From contig JANYKN010000042.1 of assembly GCA_025361565.1 (NCBI GenBank), positions 1 through 64,000 on the forward strand: a stretch of 64,000 nt of DNA, given 5' to 3'. The translations under genes were made by a program, and so were the position numbers. Numbering within the stretch: the stretch's first letter is position 1; every line of letters begins with the position of its first letter. Shown here piece by piece: positions 18,711-27,495 of the stretch. Below the pieces are notes generated by a model, which was not told the origin of the DNA, made no database searches, and saw only the letters and a program-made list of their open reading frames with translations. The stretch is from Bacteroidota bacterium. GTDB taxonomy: Bacteria > Bacteroidota > Bacteroidia > Bacteroidales > NBLH01.

Positions 18711-19418
18711 ATGAACATCATCAACAAACTGAAACTTTTAACAAAAATAATCAGCTATAACCTGAAAATAATATTTGCTGGATATTTTGTCTATTTTTTA
18801 ATTGCGGCAGCAATTTTTTATCTCATTGTAATTTCCATCATGGTTTTTACCAATGTTACTCCCGATGCTGGCGGAATATACAATGCTTTGATATTCCCAG
18901 GTATGCTTATCATGTTTTATCCGGTAGTGTTTAGTATTCAGAATGATAAAGATACCCGAATGCTTGAAATTGTTTTTGGAGTACCGAATTATCGATACAA
19001 AGTTTATATGGTTCGTTTTGCAATTACTATATTGCTTTTGTTTTTTATTTTATTTCTGATGTCTTGGTTTGCGTTTTTTTCAGTCGTCCGGATACCCATT
19101 TTTAAAATGGTTTTTGAACTTATGTATCCATTGTCATTTTTAGCTTGTGTTTCGTTTCTTTTTTCTACAATTATAAAAAATGGAAATGGAACTGCAGTAG
19201 TAATGGTTATAATTGGTTTGATATTTTGGTTTTTGAGCGAATCACTTGAAAATAGCAAATGGAGCCTGTTCCTGAATCCTTTTACTATTCCGGATGAAAT
19301 GAACATTACTATTTGGACCAAAATTGTAAGTCAAAATCGTTTGATTTTATCAATTGGATCTATTATTTCTATTCTTTGGGGATTAATGAATTTGCAATCC
19401 AGGGAAAAGTTTGTCTAG
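18711..19418 (+). CDS. ABC-2 type permease, last gene of the transporter locus
   Basis: A 235-residue membrane protein with six hydrophobic segments (IFAGYFVYFLIAAAIFYLIV, LIFPGMLIMFYPVVFSI, FAITILLLFFILFLMSWFAFF, LMYPLSFLACVSFLFSTII, TAVVMVIIGLIFWFL, LILSIGSIISILWGLM). The phrase QNDKDTRMLEIVFGVPNYRYKVYMVRF after the second helix resembles the coupling region of ABC-2 permeases and the corresponding part of the large permease at 3910. It starts 32 bases after the RND-ABC fusion gene and most likely pairs with that fused ATPase. It has no periplasmic domain. Substrate unknown. Confidence 0.75.
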   Translation: MNIINKLKLLTKIISYNLKIIFAGYFVYFLIAAAIFYLIVISIMVFTNVTPDAGGIYNALIFPGMLIMFYPVVFSIQNDKDTRMLEIVFGVPNYRYKVYMVRFAITILLLFFILFLMSWFAFFSVVRIPIFKMVFELMYPLSFLACVSFLFSTIIKNGNGTAVVMVIIGLIFWFLSESLENSKWSLFLNPFTIPDEMNITIWTKIVSQNRLILSIGSIISILWGLMNLQSREKFV

Positions 19419-19520
19419 TAGATTATAATTCTATAACTTTCAAGATAATCTGCATTAAGTTTAAATGATTTATGTAGAAAAAGAATATTTTTATTTATTT
19501 TAGCAGAAAATATTAAACTA

Positions 19521-19916
19521 ATGGAACCTTTAATTATTGAAAGAGAACCAAATACTTTACAAATTGTTTTAAATAGGGAAAAAAAAGAGTTTCTTTTCGA
19601 AGGGCGTTCATTGCCTGAAAATACCGTCAAGTTTTTTGAGCCAGTTATTCAGTGGCTTGTTGAATATATTAAAGATCCTGCGGATGAAACCGTTGTTAAC
19701 ATGAATTTTGTATATTTCAATACTTCGTCTGCCAAATTGTTACTTGAAGTTTTACGTCAATTTGATAATCTTCATAAATCAGGTAATAAGGTTAAAATTG
19801 TTTGGCACTATATGGTCGAAGATTATGATATCCAAGAAGCCGGCGAAGAATATTCAACAATGATAACTGTTCCTTTTGAGTACGTTGAGCATCCTGAAGA
19901 AGATTATGAAGCCTGA
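19521..19916 (+). CDS. SiaC-family regulatory phosphoprotein (DUF1987)
   Basis: A 131-residue soluble protein of the SiaC/DUF1987 family, which has a STAS-like fold. In Pseudomonas SiaC is phosphorylated on Thr68 by SiaB and dephosphorylated by SiaA, and controls a diguanylate cyclase. The hallmark MNFVYFNTSSAKLL is present and its threonine falls exactly at residue 68. No siaA, siaB or cyclase gene is near. It lies 100 bases after the transporter locus on the same strand and may have its own promoter. The partner pathway in this organism cannot be told from the window. Confidence 0.85.
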   Translation: MEPLIIEREPNTLQIVLNREKKEFLFEGRSLPENTVKFFEPVIQWLVEYIKDPADETVVNMNFVYFNTSSAKLLLEVLRQFDNLHKSGNKVKIVWHYMVEDYDIQEAGEEYSTMITVPFEYVEHPEEDYEA

Positions 19917-19931
19917 AAAAATTGATTATTG

Positions 19932-19957
19932 ACTATCGAATAGTTTTTTAATTATTC
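19932..19957 (+). terminator. Weak terminator after the SiaC-like gene
   Basis: A short stem ACTAT/ATAGT (19932-19936 and 19940-19944) is followed at once by a T-rich stretch. It lacks G and C pairs, so its strength is doubtful, but it sits between two convergent genes. Confidence 0.35.
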
Positions 19958-19976
19958 AATAAACATTAAACAATAA

Positions 19977-20885
19977 TCATTTCTTCGCTTTCCATCCATA
20001 ATCTTTATATTCAAAACTAAGTTGTTTGTCTTTCACATTTACAACCAGAAACCCTTCTTCAAGGCCGTTTCTTTTTCCCTCCCACCATTTGGAACATACT
20101 GCTCCACCTGTCACAAAATGTATATTGTGTACAAAAATATCTTCGAAAAAATGCAAATGTCCCTGTAAAACGGCTTTTAAATTGTGATCTTTAAATAAAT
20201 TAAGAACTTCATTTGCATTTTCAACAACAAGACCATGAATATTTGTAATCATGCTTCCATTTTCAATTTGTGGCAACACAGTTACAAAAGGGATATGTGT
20301 AGAAATTATAATCGGAGTATTTTTATCAATAGAATCGAGTGTAGATTTAATCCAATCCAACTGGGTGCTGTCCACTCTCCCAATATATCCATTTTTGTGG
20401 GTATCTTCAATTCCGTCTAGGATGAAAAATACAATACCCTTATGCTTAAATGAGTAGAAACGTTTGGCAATTCTCTTTTCATACATTTTTTCTCCATATT
20501 CCTGATTCGATTTATCAACACCACTTTCTTTAAATATTCCAAATAAATCATGATTGCCCATGGTATTATAAACAGGCATTTTGAAATTTTTAGTGGTTTC
20601 CTTATACAGGGTTTCTAAGCTATCGGCTCGGTTATAGCTCACTGCCAGTGCGTCCATTACCAAATCGCCACCTGTGATTACAAAATCTGGATTTATTTTA
20701 TTTACTGAATCTATAGCTTGTTTAAATCCTTTTACTGCATTATGTTCTGGCTCAATATGAATGTCAGTCATAAATACAAATTGAAAATTGCTTGGGTTTA
20801 CTGTTTTTTCGAGATTATTTTTGCAGCTAAAAAGTAGAAAAAGGCTAAATAGTGTAAAAATGGATAGTATAGTGTATTTTTTCAT
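19977..20885 (-). CDS. Calcineurin-like metallophosphoesterase, secreted lipoprotein
   Basis: A 302-residue protein with a lipoprotein signal (LFLLFSCKNN, Cys21) followed by a metallophosphoesterase domain. Metal-binding motifs are visible in order: DIHIE (Asp and His), GGDLVMD, GNHDLFG, STHIPF and GHLHFFED. These are the five standard blocks of the family, so it should be an active metal-dependent phosphoesterase. It is anchored outside the cytoplasm. The substrate cannot be predicted; relatives cleave phosphomonoesters, nucleotides or phospholipids. It is transcribed alone from a promoter with a perfect -7 box and converges on the SiaC-like gene. Confidence 0.85.
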   Translation of the reverse strand: MKKYTILSIFTLFSLFLLFSCKNNLEKTVNPSNFQFVFMTDIHIEPEHNAVKGFKQAIDSVNKINPDFVITGGDLVMDALAVSYNRADSLETLYKETTKNFKMPVYNTMGNHDLFGIFKESGVDKSNQEYGEKMYEKRIAKRFYSFKHKGIVFFILDGIEDTHKNGYIGRVDSTQLDWIKSTLDSIDKNTPIIISTHIPFVTVLPQIENGSMITNIHGLVVENANEVLNLFKDHNLKAVLQGHLHFFEDIFVHNIHFVTGGAVCSKWWEGKRNGLEEGFLVVNVKDKQLSFEYKDYGWKAKK

Positions 20886-20907
20886 GCTTAGATTTTAAAT
20901 TATACCA

Positions 20908-20915
20908 CAAATATA
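20908..20915 (-). promoter_or_regulatory. -7 box of the phosphoesterase gene
   Basis: On the minus strand this reads TATATTTG, an exact TAnnTTTG, 22 bases upstream of the start codon. No clear -33 TTG was found at the expected distance. Confidence 0.55.
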
Positions 20916-21038
20916 ATTAATGTAGTTAAAATTTAATCAGTTACTATTTGAATAATGCTTATTCTGTATGGGAAATTATACTACTGCAATGGATGTATTG
21001 AATCACAATAATTTGGATTTTTGATTGATTTCCTATTT

Positions 21039-21947
21039 CTATTCCAATACTTCGTATTCAATTTTAAAGGGATATTTTCGAATTTCCCCGTTAACTGGAC
21101 TTTTAACCACGAAATTTCCATTCTTTGAATATATTCCAGGTTTTTCTGTTATTTTATGTGTGTAAATGCCTATACCTGAGGCTGTTTCGTGTTTTTGTCC
21201 ATCAATTTCATATAAAGGATTACTTGTGGTGTCGTAAACGGCAAGAAATATCTCAGCCCGATATTGAGTTCCGGAAAGAATTGTTAGTGAATTTGGCACA
21301 ACAAAAGCTTCAATGTTTCTAAAGGTAAAAGAATTAAAATCAACCTGATTTTGTAAATAAGTCAAAATATTAGTTTCGGCGATTGTAATATCCAATTTTA
21401 ATTTCGAAAAACAGGCCAATAATTCCACAGTTGATACCAAATGAGTATTGAACGCATTTAATGTATTTAAATGATATGAGGATAATGTCTCATTTATTTT
21501 TTTAATAAGTACATTATACTTTACGGTATCTTTGATCAATGAAATGATATTTTTTTTATATTCAAAAATACTAAGCTGGATTTGATCAATATCACCATTT
21601 TTAGCCCTTACTTTTTTATTTAATTGATAGGATCTTAATACATCGTGCTTGCGAATCTTTTTTATTATAATTGTATCGGTGCAAAGTTGAATGCTATCTA
21701 TTAAATGCAGAAGCTTGTTTTTGTTGTTTTTGACAATATAAACCTTTTTGTGCCATGGTTCTATTTTTGCTGGATAATCAAAAAAGAGATAATCGTAATC
21801 GGTATAAATGATTCCATTTTTTTGATCTAGTTTTTGAACGGATTCTTCAAACTGCCTGATATAATCTACAAAAAGTCTGGAGTTATCTTCTTTACATAAT
21901 GATAATGAGATAATTATAATCAAAATAGAACCCAATCTTTTCATCAT
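21039..21947 (-). CDS. GldM-like secreted protein, second of a pair
   Basis: A 302-residue exported protein. The N-terminus has a hydrophobic signal (LGSILIIIISLSLCKED); the cysteine may be a lipobox but the residue before it is Leu, which is unusual. The middle is alpha-helical. The last part reads like the first Ig-like domain of GldM, the T9SS motor protein: NILTYLQNQVDFNSFTFRN, AFVVPNSLTILSGTQYRAE, IFLAVYDTT and a closing YPFKIEYEVLE. GldM is about 500 residues with an N-terminal membrane helix; this protein lacks the later domains. It overlaps the upstream GldM-like gene by four bases (ATGA), so the pair is translationally coupled. Function unknown. Confidence 0.65.
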   Translation of the reverse strand: MMKRLGSILIIIISLSLCKEDNSRLFVDYIRQFEESVQKLDQKNGIIYTDYDYLFFDYPAKIEPWHKKVYIVKNNKNKLLHLIDSIQLCTDTIIIKKIRKHDVLRSYQLNKKVRAKNGDIDQIQLSIFEYKKNIISLIKDTVKYNVLIKKINETLSSYHLNTLNAFNTHLVSTVELLACFSKLKLDITIAETNILTYLQNQVDFNSFTFRNIEAFVVPNSLTILSGTQYRAEIFLAVYDTTSNPLYEIDGQKHETASGIGIYTHKITEKPGIYSKNGNFVVKSPVNGEIRKYPFKIEYEVLE

Positions 21948-22813
21948 TTATCTTTGATTTGGAAATTGATGTTAAAAGGGTAAACATATGAAAAATCAGT
22001 GTTAACATCACTGAATTTTAAAATACCTTTTTTGCTGACTTTACCTGTGTTGCTTGTATTTGTGTCAATATAAATTGCCTTGCCGTTTTTAGCCACAATG
22101 GTTTGGTTATTAACAACAACACTAATGTCTGCGCAGGTGTCTAATGAAACTAAATATAGATTTGCCTGGTAAATTTCGTTAAAATATAAATATTTAGTCG
22201 TTGGTATTACTGCTGCTTCTATCTTATTGCTTCTAATTCGCGGAGTTCCCATTTTCTGGATAAAATAATGAATGGCAAGATTACTTATGTTTTGAACTTT
22301 GTTGTTTAGCAGGTTCAATTCATAAATATTAATTATTATTAGTTTTGGTTTACTGAAACTTAATGCTTCTCTATAATTCAAGAATTCAGTAAAAGTATAT
22401 TTGTCTATAACATCTGACTGAATGATTGAATCTTTCAGGAATAAACTGTCCAATAGATCCTTAAATTCATTTATTGAGTAGTATAAGTCGATTGATTTTG
22501 AGGCTGCCGTGTTTCTTTTTAAAGTGTTTTGAGATATTGTTTTTTTTGATTTTATTTCATTGATTCTCTGTTCAATTGCTAATAAAACACATTCTGATTT
22601 TTCTTTGATTTTATCTATATTGTCTTTGTTTCGCTTGTTTTTATTGGGATTTTCGAGATAAAACTTTTCAGCATCAGAAAAATATCTTTCATTCAAAATC
22701 TCAATTTCCTGATTACAATTCTCTATCCCTGCATTTAAAAAGTCAAAAGTCTTTTCTTTGCTTGATTGGCATGAAATCAGGAAAAGGAATAATATAGAAA
22801 TCGAATATTTCAT
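21944..22813 (-). CDS. GldM-like lipoprotein, first of a pair
   Basis: A protein of 289 residues if translation starts at the ATG at 22813. I prefer that start because it gives MKYSISILFLFLISCQSSK, a clean lipoprotein signal with lipobox LISC; an upstream TTG start would lie within a terminator hairpin. The long helical middle is rich in Lys and Asn. The C-terminal third is GldM-like: NKIEAAVIPTTKYLYFNE, YQANLYLVSLDT and YPFNINFQI at the end. It is a diverged paralogue of the next gene, with which it overlaps by four bases. The pair could form a periplasmic complex; that is inference from the domain and the coupling. Confidence 0.6.
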   Translation of the reverse strand: MKYSISILFLFLISCQSSKEKTFDFLNAGIENCNQEIEILNERYFSDAEKFYLENPNKNKRNKDNIDKIKEKSECVLLAIEQRINEIKSKKTISQNTLKRNTAASKSIDLYYSINEFKDLLDSLFLKDSIIQSDVIDKYTFTEFLNYREALSFSKPKLIIINIYELNLLNNKVQNISNLAIHYFIQKMGTPRIRSNKIEAAVIPTTKYLYFNEIYQANLYLVSLDTCADISVVVNNQTIVAKNGKAIYIDTNTSNTGKVSKKGILKFSDVNTDFSYVYPFNINFQIKDK

Positions 22814-22821
22814 TAAATGCA

Positions 22822-22851
22822 AAATAAAAAAGGACAAGTAAAATGCTTGTC
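22822..22851 (-). terminator. Terminator of the rubrerythrin gene
   Basis: On the minus strand GGACAAG (22845-22851) pairs with CTTGTCC (22832-22838), a perfect 7-base stem with a 6-base loop, followed by TTTTTTATTTT. It sits about 20 bases after the rubrerythrin stop codon and directly upstream of the first GldM-like gene, so that pair is probably transcribed separately or by read-through. Confidence 0.75.
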
Positions 22852-22870
22852 CGTTATCTATTGTATTAGT

Positions 22871-23446
22871 CTAATAATTAGCTTCTTCAATTTCAAAATA
22901 GGCTTGCGGGTGATGGCAAACCGGGCATTCTTTTGGAGCTTTATCACTTTCGTGTAAAAATCCGCAAACACGGCACTTCCAAACTACCTTACCTTCGCGT
23001 TTAAAAACTTTACCTTCTTCAAGGTTATTATACAAGGTACGATACCTCTCTTCATGTGACTTTTCAATTTTCACAATCATTTTATAAAGGGCTGCAACCT
23101 CTTTGTAGCCTTCTTCTTCTGCGATTTTTGCAAATTCAGGGTACAATTCTGTCCATTCTTCATTCTCGCCATTAGCAGCTGCTTCTAAGTTTTCAAGGGT
23201 GGTACCGATAATTCCTGCAGGATAAGAGGCAGTAATTTCAACCATGCCGCCTTCAAGAAACTTGAAGAATTGCTTGGCGTGTGAACGCTCATTTTCAGCC
23301 GTTTCTTCAAATATAGCAGCGATTTGTTCCAAGCCTTCTGCTTTTGCCTGTTTGGCAAAAAAATTATATCGCATTCTTGCCTGCGATTCACCGGCAAATG
23401 ATTTTAATAAGTTTTGTTCGGTTTTTGAACCTTTTATACTTTTCAT
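22871..23446 (-). CDS. Rubrerythrin
   Basis: A 191-residue rubrerythrin of normal size. The ferritin-like di-iron domain (about residues 1-145) shows LLKSFAGESQARMRYNFFAKQAKAEG, FEETAENERSHAKQFF and IVKIEKSHEERYRTL, which carry the Glu and His iron ligands. The C-terminal rubredoxin domain has CRVCGFLHES and CPVCHHP, the four cysteines for one iron. It reduces hydrogen peroxide in the cytoplasm of anaerobes and microaerophiles, taking electrons from rubredoxin or reductases. It is a single-gene unit with its own terminator. Its presence suggests an anaerobic or oxygen-sensitive life style. Confidence 0.95.
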   Translation of the reverse strand: MKSIKGSKTEQNLLKSFAGESQARMRYNFFAKQAKAEGLEQIAAIFEETAENERSHAKQFFKFLEGGMVEITASYPAGIIGTTLENLEAAANGENEEWTELYPEFAKIAEEEGYKEVAALYKMIVKIEKSHEERYRTLYNNLEEGKVFKREGKVVWKCRVCGFLHESDKAPKECPVCHHPQAYFEIEEANY

Positions 23447-23611
23447 ATTCTTTATGGATTAAGTTTTGATTGGTAGAATTTATGATTTATCAAGTATCAA
23501 ATTTAAGGAATTATTTCTTTTGAATGATTCTAAATTACTGATGGAAATGCTTCGTTTTTAAACTCAATTTGATCCTTGTAAAGTAAAATCCAATTTGCCT
23601 ATAAAATGGTA

Positions 23612-23649
23612 CAAATGAAAAACCCGGTTTGTCCGTCTACAAACCGGGT
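23612..23649 (-). terminator. Terminator of recA
   Basis: ACCCGGTTTGT (23622-23632) and ACAAACCGGGT (23639-23649) form a perfect 11-base stem with a 6-base loop. Read on the minus strand it is followed by TTTTTCATTT. It lies about 70 bases beyond the recA stop codon. Confidence 0.85.
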
Positions 23650-23721
23650 CTAATTCATTCTGATAATTCTCCTATTCTATCATTTAATCATTCGCATATT
23701 CATGCATTCACGCCTTGAAAA

Positions 23722-24768
23722 CTAAGACTTCGGTTTCAAAATAGTCCTTATCTTAACCATCAGTTCTTCTGACAATTCTGGATTATCTTTTAAAAGAGCT
23801 TTAACAGATTCGCGGCCCTGTCCCAATTTGGTTTCACCATAACTAAACCATGAACCACTTTTCTTAATTATTTCATATTCCACACCTAAATCAACAATTT
23901 CACCTGTTTTAGAAATTCCTTCGCCATACATTAAGTCAAATTCTGCTTTTTTGAATGGTGAAGCCAGTTTGTTTTTAACAATTTTGACACGAGTTCGGTT
24001 TCCTTTAACATCTTCACCTTCTTTAATTGCTCCAATGCGGCGAACATCAACCCTTACGGATGAATAAAATTTCAATGCATTTCCACCGGTAGTAGTTTCA
24101 GGATTTCCAAACATGACACCGATTTTATCCCGCAATTGATTGATAAAAATTACACAAGTATTTGTTTTACTTATGGTTGCAGTTAGTTTACGCAATGCTT
24201 GCGACATAAGCCTTGCTTGAAGACCCATTTTTGAATCGCCCATTTCACCTTCAATTTCAGCTTTTGGAGTTAAAGCAGCAACAGAGTCAATTACAATGAT
24301 GTCAATTGCTCCTGACCGGATTAAGTGTTCTGCAATTTCAAGCGCTTGTTCACCATTATCTGGTTGCGAAATAAATAAGTTTTCTGTGTCTACACCCAAT
24401 GCTTCGGCATAAGAACGGTCAAAAGCATGTTCAGCATCAATAAAAGCAGCAACTCCACCTTCGGCTTGAGCTTCAGCAATTGCATGGATAGCAAGTGTTG
24501 TTTTACCTGACGATTCCGGTCCATAAATTTCGATAACCCTCCCTCTTGGATATCCACCAATTCCCAATGCAGCATCAAGTTCAATAGATCCGCTTTTAAT
24601 TGCAGGTACATCTTCAACTACCTCGTCTCCCATTTTCATGATAGCTCCTTTTCCGTAAGCCTTGTCAATTTTTTCAAGAGTCACCTGTAAAGCTTTCATT
24701 TTTTCTTTTGCTATGTCTTTTAGCTCTTTCACTTTGCCTGTTTCCTTTAGCTCCTTTTCTTTAGCCAT
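23722..24768 (-). CDS. recA: Recombinase RecA
   Basis: A 348-residue RecA, the ATP-dependent strand-exchange protein and co-protease for SOS repressors. Walker A is GPESSGKTT; also seen are [15 protein letters not shown], the L1-side motif [54 protein letters not shown] (L2 and the RecA signature) and the C-terminal domain. The N-terminus has about 25 extra charged residues ([19 protein letters not shown]), common in Bacteroidota RecA. The bcp gene lies 57 bases upstream on the same strand and no clean -7 box was found between them, so recA may be co-transcribed with bcp. Confidence 0.98.
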   Translation of the reverse strand: MAKEKELKETGKVKELKDIAKEKMKALQVTLEKIDKAYGKGAIMKMGDEVVEDVPAIKSGSIELDAALGIGGYPRGRVIEIYGPESSGKTTLAIHAIAEAQAEGGVAAFIDAEHAFDRSYAEALGVDTENLFISQPDNGEQALEIAEHLIRSGAIDIIVIDSVAALTPKAEIEGEMGDSKMGLQARLMSQALRKLTATISKTNTCVIFINQLRDKIGVMFGNPETTTGGNALKFYSSVRVDVRRIGAIKEGEDVKGNRTRVKIVKNKLASPFKKAEFDLMYGEGISKTGEIVDLGVEYEIIKKSGSWFSYGETKLGQGRESVKALLKDNPELSEELMVKIRTILKPKS

Positions 24769-24825
24769 GTTGTTTATATTCTAATTTGTAACTTAATAAT
24801 TTTATCTTTCTGCTTTTGTCTTTAA

Positions 24826-25281
24826 CTACAATCCCATTTCACCAAGAATTTGGCTGGCATGTTCCCTGGTTTTTACTGTCGTAATGATTTTTTCAATGAT
24901 CCCTTTTTCTGAAATAACAAAGGTCATTCGGTTTACACCCAGATAAGTTCTACCATACATTTTCTTTTCGCCCCAAGCTCCAAAATCTTTTACAAGTTGT
25001 CTGTCAGTATCTGCAATTAAAGTAAAAGGTAGATTGTGTTTCTTAGTAAAATTGACATGACTTTTCTCTGAATCGGGACTGACTCCAATAACTTCAAATC
25101 CTTTAGATTTTAAAAGATCATAATTATCACGCAAATCACATGCTTCGGCAGTACATCCAGGGGTATTGTCCTTTGGGTAAAAATAAAGTATAATTTTTTT
25201 TCCTTCAATATCCGGATGCTTTAAATTTGCTTTTTCAAGCAAGGATTCAGGTGCATTATCTCCTACTTTTAAATGTGTCAT
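24826..25281 (-). CDS. bcp: Thioredoxin-dependent thiol peroxidase (peroxiredoxin, BCP type)
   Basis: A 151-residue peroxiredoxin. The peroxidatic cysteine is in YPKDNTPGCTAEACDLRD, the block that defines the BCP/PrxQ group, with the second cysteine five residues later. It reduces hydrogen peroxide and organic peroxides in the cytoplasm using thioredoxin. The length is normal. It starts an apparent bcp-recA unit with a Bacteroidota promoter 25 bases upstream of the start codon. Confidence 0.93.
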   Translation of the reverse strand: MTHLKVGDNAPESLLEKANLKHPDIEGKKIILYFYPKDNTPGCTAEACDLRDNYDLLKSKGFEVIGVSPDSEKSHVNFTKKHNLPFTLIADTDRQLVKDFGAWGEKKMYGRTYLGVNRMTFVISEKGIIEKIITTVKTREHASQILGEMGL

Positions 25282-25305
25282 ATCCTGACTTTTTTGGTTT
25301 GTTTA

Positions 25306-25313
25306 CAAATATA
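25306..25313 (-). promoter_or_regulatory. -7 box upstream of bcp
   Basis: On the minus strand this reads TATATTTG, an exact TAnnTTTG, 24 bases before the bcp start codon. The -33 position has TTA rather than TTG, so the upstream element is weak. Confidence 0.6.
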
Positions 25314-25441
25314 GGCACTAATTGAATAATCTAATCAGAAATGGAATATATTTATTAACAAAAACATAACAAGATAAATCTGCTTGATTTTCACATTTAG
25401 ATACGAGCTTCATTAAAGTGTTAAATTTTCAATTTCTACAA

Positions 25442-26626
25442 TCAAATTTCATCAAAAGCTTGTAGCATGATTTTTGCCACTTCATTTAATTGCTCTGTTG
25501 TAATAATTAGTGGTGGCGCAATCCTAATCCGATAATCACAGTGTAAAAACCAATCGGCAATAAGTCCTTGCTTTAATGCTGCTTTAATAAAATCCTGAAC
25601 TTTTTGTGCATTCGCTAATTCTATTGAATAAAATAGTCCTATTCCTCTTTTCGAAATTATTTGTTTGTGGTCCAATTGATTGATAAGGAATTCTCCCTTA
25701 GCATTTGCTTCTTGAATTAAATTGCTGTTTAAAAGTACCTTTAAATTGGCAACTGCGGCTGCTGCTGATACAGGATGTCCGCCAAATGTAGTGATATGGC
25801 CAAGAACAGGATTGTTCATTAGCGAAGCCATAATAGCTTTTGATGTTACAAAAGCACCAATTGGCATTCCTCCGCCCATTGCCTTTGCAATAGTCAGTAA
25901 ATCCGGGTGTACCTTATACTTTTGGAATGCAAATAGATGTCCAGTCCTTCCAAAACCTGTCTGAATTTCATCAAAAATTAACAAAGTACCGGTTTCTGTA
26001 CATCTTTGCCTTAATTTTTCTAAAAATTCCGAATAGGGTATAACAACGCCTGCTTCTCCTTGGACTGGTTCCACAATAGCGCAAGCAGTTTTGGTGGTAA
26101 TTTGTTCCAGTTGATTTTCATCATTAAATTCTAATATCCTAATGTCCGGCATTAATGGCCTAAATGCTTTAGTATAATATCTGTTGCTCATTAAACCCAT
26201 TAATGCCTGCGTACTGCCATGATATGCATTTTTAAATGCAACAACTTCTGTTCGGCCTGTGAATCGTTTGGCTAGCTTAATTGCCCCTTCATTTGCCTCG
26301 CTGCCTGAATTTACGAAATAAACACAATTAAGGTGAGCTGGTAATTGTTCCGAAAGTAATTTTGCATATTCCACTTGTGGTGATTGGATATATTCGCCGT
26401 AAACCATTAAGTGCATGTGCTTCTCGACTTGTTCGTGGACTGCTTTTTTTATTTCAGGATGTCCATGCCCGAGATTGCTCACAGCTATTCCTGAAATTAA
26501 ATCGATATACTTTTTCCCTTCTGTATCAAAGAGGTAAATACCTTCTGCTTTTTCAATTTCCAATGCAAGTGGGTTTTCTGAAGTTTGACCTACATGCTGG
26601 AGAAATAACTGCCTTTGCGAAATCAT
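25442..26626 (-). CDS. Class III aminotransferase (acetylornithine/ornithine-like)
   Basis: A 394-residue PLP enzyme of aminotransferase class III. Visible marks are the N-terminal GIYLFDTEGKKYIDLISGIAVSNLGHGHP, the substrate loop YFVNSGSEANEGAIKLAKRFTGR, the cofactor aspartate in LLIFDEIQTGFGRTG and the Schiff-base lysine in LTIAKAMGGGMPIGAF. It resembles acetylornithine and ornithine aminotransferases, but no arginine biosynthesis gene is near, so the substrate is open. Its start codon overlaps the stop codon of the upstream methyltransferase gene by four bases, so the two are co-translated. The partner gives no hint about the substrate. Confidence 0.88.
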   Translation of the reverse strand: MISQRQLFLQHVGQTSENPLALEIEKAEGIYLFDTEGKKYIDLISGIAVSNLGHGHPEIKKAVHEQVEKHMHLMVYGEYIQSPQVEYAKLLSEQLPAHLNCVYFVNSGSEANEGAIKLAKRFTGRTEVVAFKNAYHGSTQALMGLMSNRYYTKAFRPLMPDIRILEFNDENQLEQITTKTACAIVEPVQGEAGVVIPYSEFLEKLRQRCTETGTLLIFDEIQTGFGRTGHLFAFQKYKVHPDLLTIAKAMGGGMPIGAFVTSKAIMASLMNNPVLGHITTFGGHPVSAAAAVANLKVLLNSNLIQEANAKGEFLINQLDHKQIISKRGIGLFYSIELANAQKVQDFIKAALKQGLIADWFLHCDYRIRIAPPLIITTEQLNEVAKIMLQAFDEI

Positions 26627-27303
26627 ATAATGTTGTTCCTTCTATTAAACTCTTTTTCAATTAGTTCAGAATCTTTTACACTTGTTTTAATCCAGTTGTA
26701 TAGGATTTCGTCGCTTTCTTGTTCGCTTAAATTCCATTTTATTTGTGATTTTTTCAATTTAAATGTAAGGTGGTGAAGTATAATTGCAGCTGAAACTGAT
26801 ATATTAAAGCTTTCGGTAAAACCATACATTGGGATTTTGAGAAATTCATCTGCATTTTCCATTACAAGGTTTGACAATCCGGGTAGTTCAGAACCAAAAA
26901 AGAGAGCAAATTTCCCCATTTCTAAATTGAAATGATCCAACTCAACATTATTGGTATGCGGCGTTGTCGCTACAATTCGATAACCATTTTCTTTCAAGCT
27001 TTTGATGGTTGATAAAGTGTTGTTTTTATTGGAATTGTATTGGTACATATTAAGCCATTTAGTCGATCCCAAAACCACGTCCGGATTTATCTTGAATTGA
27101 TTTTCGTTTTCAATTACATGAACATCCTGAATCCCAAAACAATCGCAAGTTCTTAAAACTGCACTCGCATTTTGTGACTGATAAATATCTTCCAGAACAA
27201 CAGTTATATACCTGGTACGGTCATTAATAATGCTGTTAAATAGATTCCATCTGTGTTCTGTTAAAAATTCCTTAAAAAAATCTATACGCTTTTTAATCAT
27301 CAA
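26623..27303 (-). CDS. TrmH-family (SpoU) RNA 2'-O-methyltransferase
   Basis: A 226-residue SPOUT methyltransferase. The three family motifs are present: motif 1 in VVLEDIYQSQNASAVLRTCDCFG (the N and R that bind RNA), motif 2 in KFALFFGSELPGLS, and motif 3 in IPMYGFTESFNISVSAAIILHHL, which forms the knot and binds SAM. The pattern is close to TrmH, which methylates the ribose of G18 in tRNA, though rRNA targets are possible. The size fits a TrmH without a large N-terminal L30-like domain. It is the first gene of a two-gene unit with the aminotransferase. Confidence 0.88.
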   Translation of the reverse strand: MMIKKRIDFFKEFLTEHRWNLFNSIINDRTRYITVVLEDIYQSQNASAVLRTCDCFGIQDVHVIENENQFKINPDVVLGSTKWLNMYQYNSNKNNTLSTIKSLKENGYRIVATTPHTNNVELDHFNLEMGKFALFFGSELPGLSNLVMENADEFLKIPMYGFTESFNISVSAAIILHHLTFKLKKSQIKWNLSEQESDEILYNWIKTSVKDSELIEKEFNRRNNII

Positions 27304-27439
27304 AATGACTATTAATTAAAAATCCGTGCAAAGTTAATGAAAACATTTTATACAATTATCCATTTGAGATGAGTGGATTGGATTCGCATATTTAATCCTG
27401 TATAATTTTAAGGATCTTTTTGCTTGCATCAGAATGCTG

Positions 27440-27474
27440 AAAAATAAAAAAGGCCGCATTTTAAAATGCAGCCT
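27440..27474 (-). terminator. Terminator of the HU gene
   Basis: The 24-base palindrome 27451-27474 (on the minus strand AGGCTGCATTTT then AAAATGCGGCCT, with one wobble pair) is followed on the minus strand by TTTTTATTTT. It lies about 20 bases after the HU stop codon. Confidence 0.85.
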
Positions 27475-27495
27475 CTTTATAACAGGGGAAATTGC

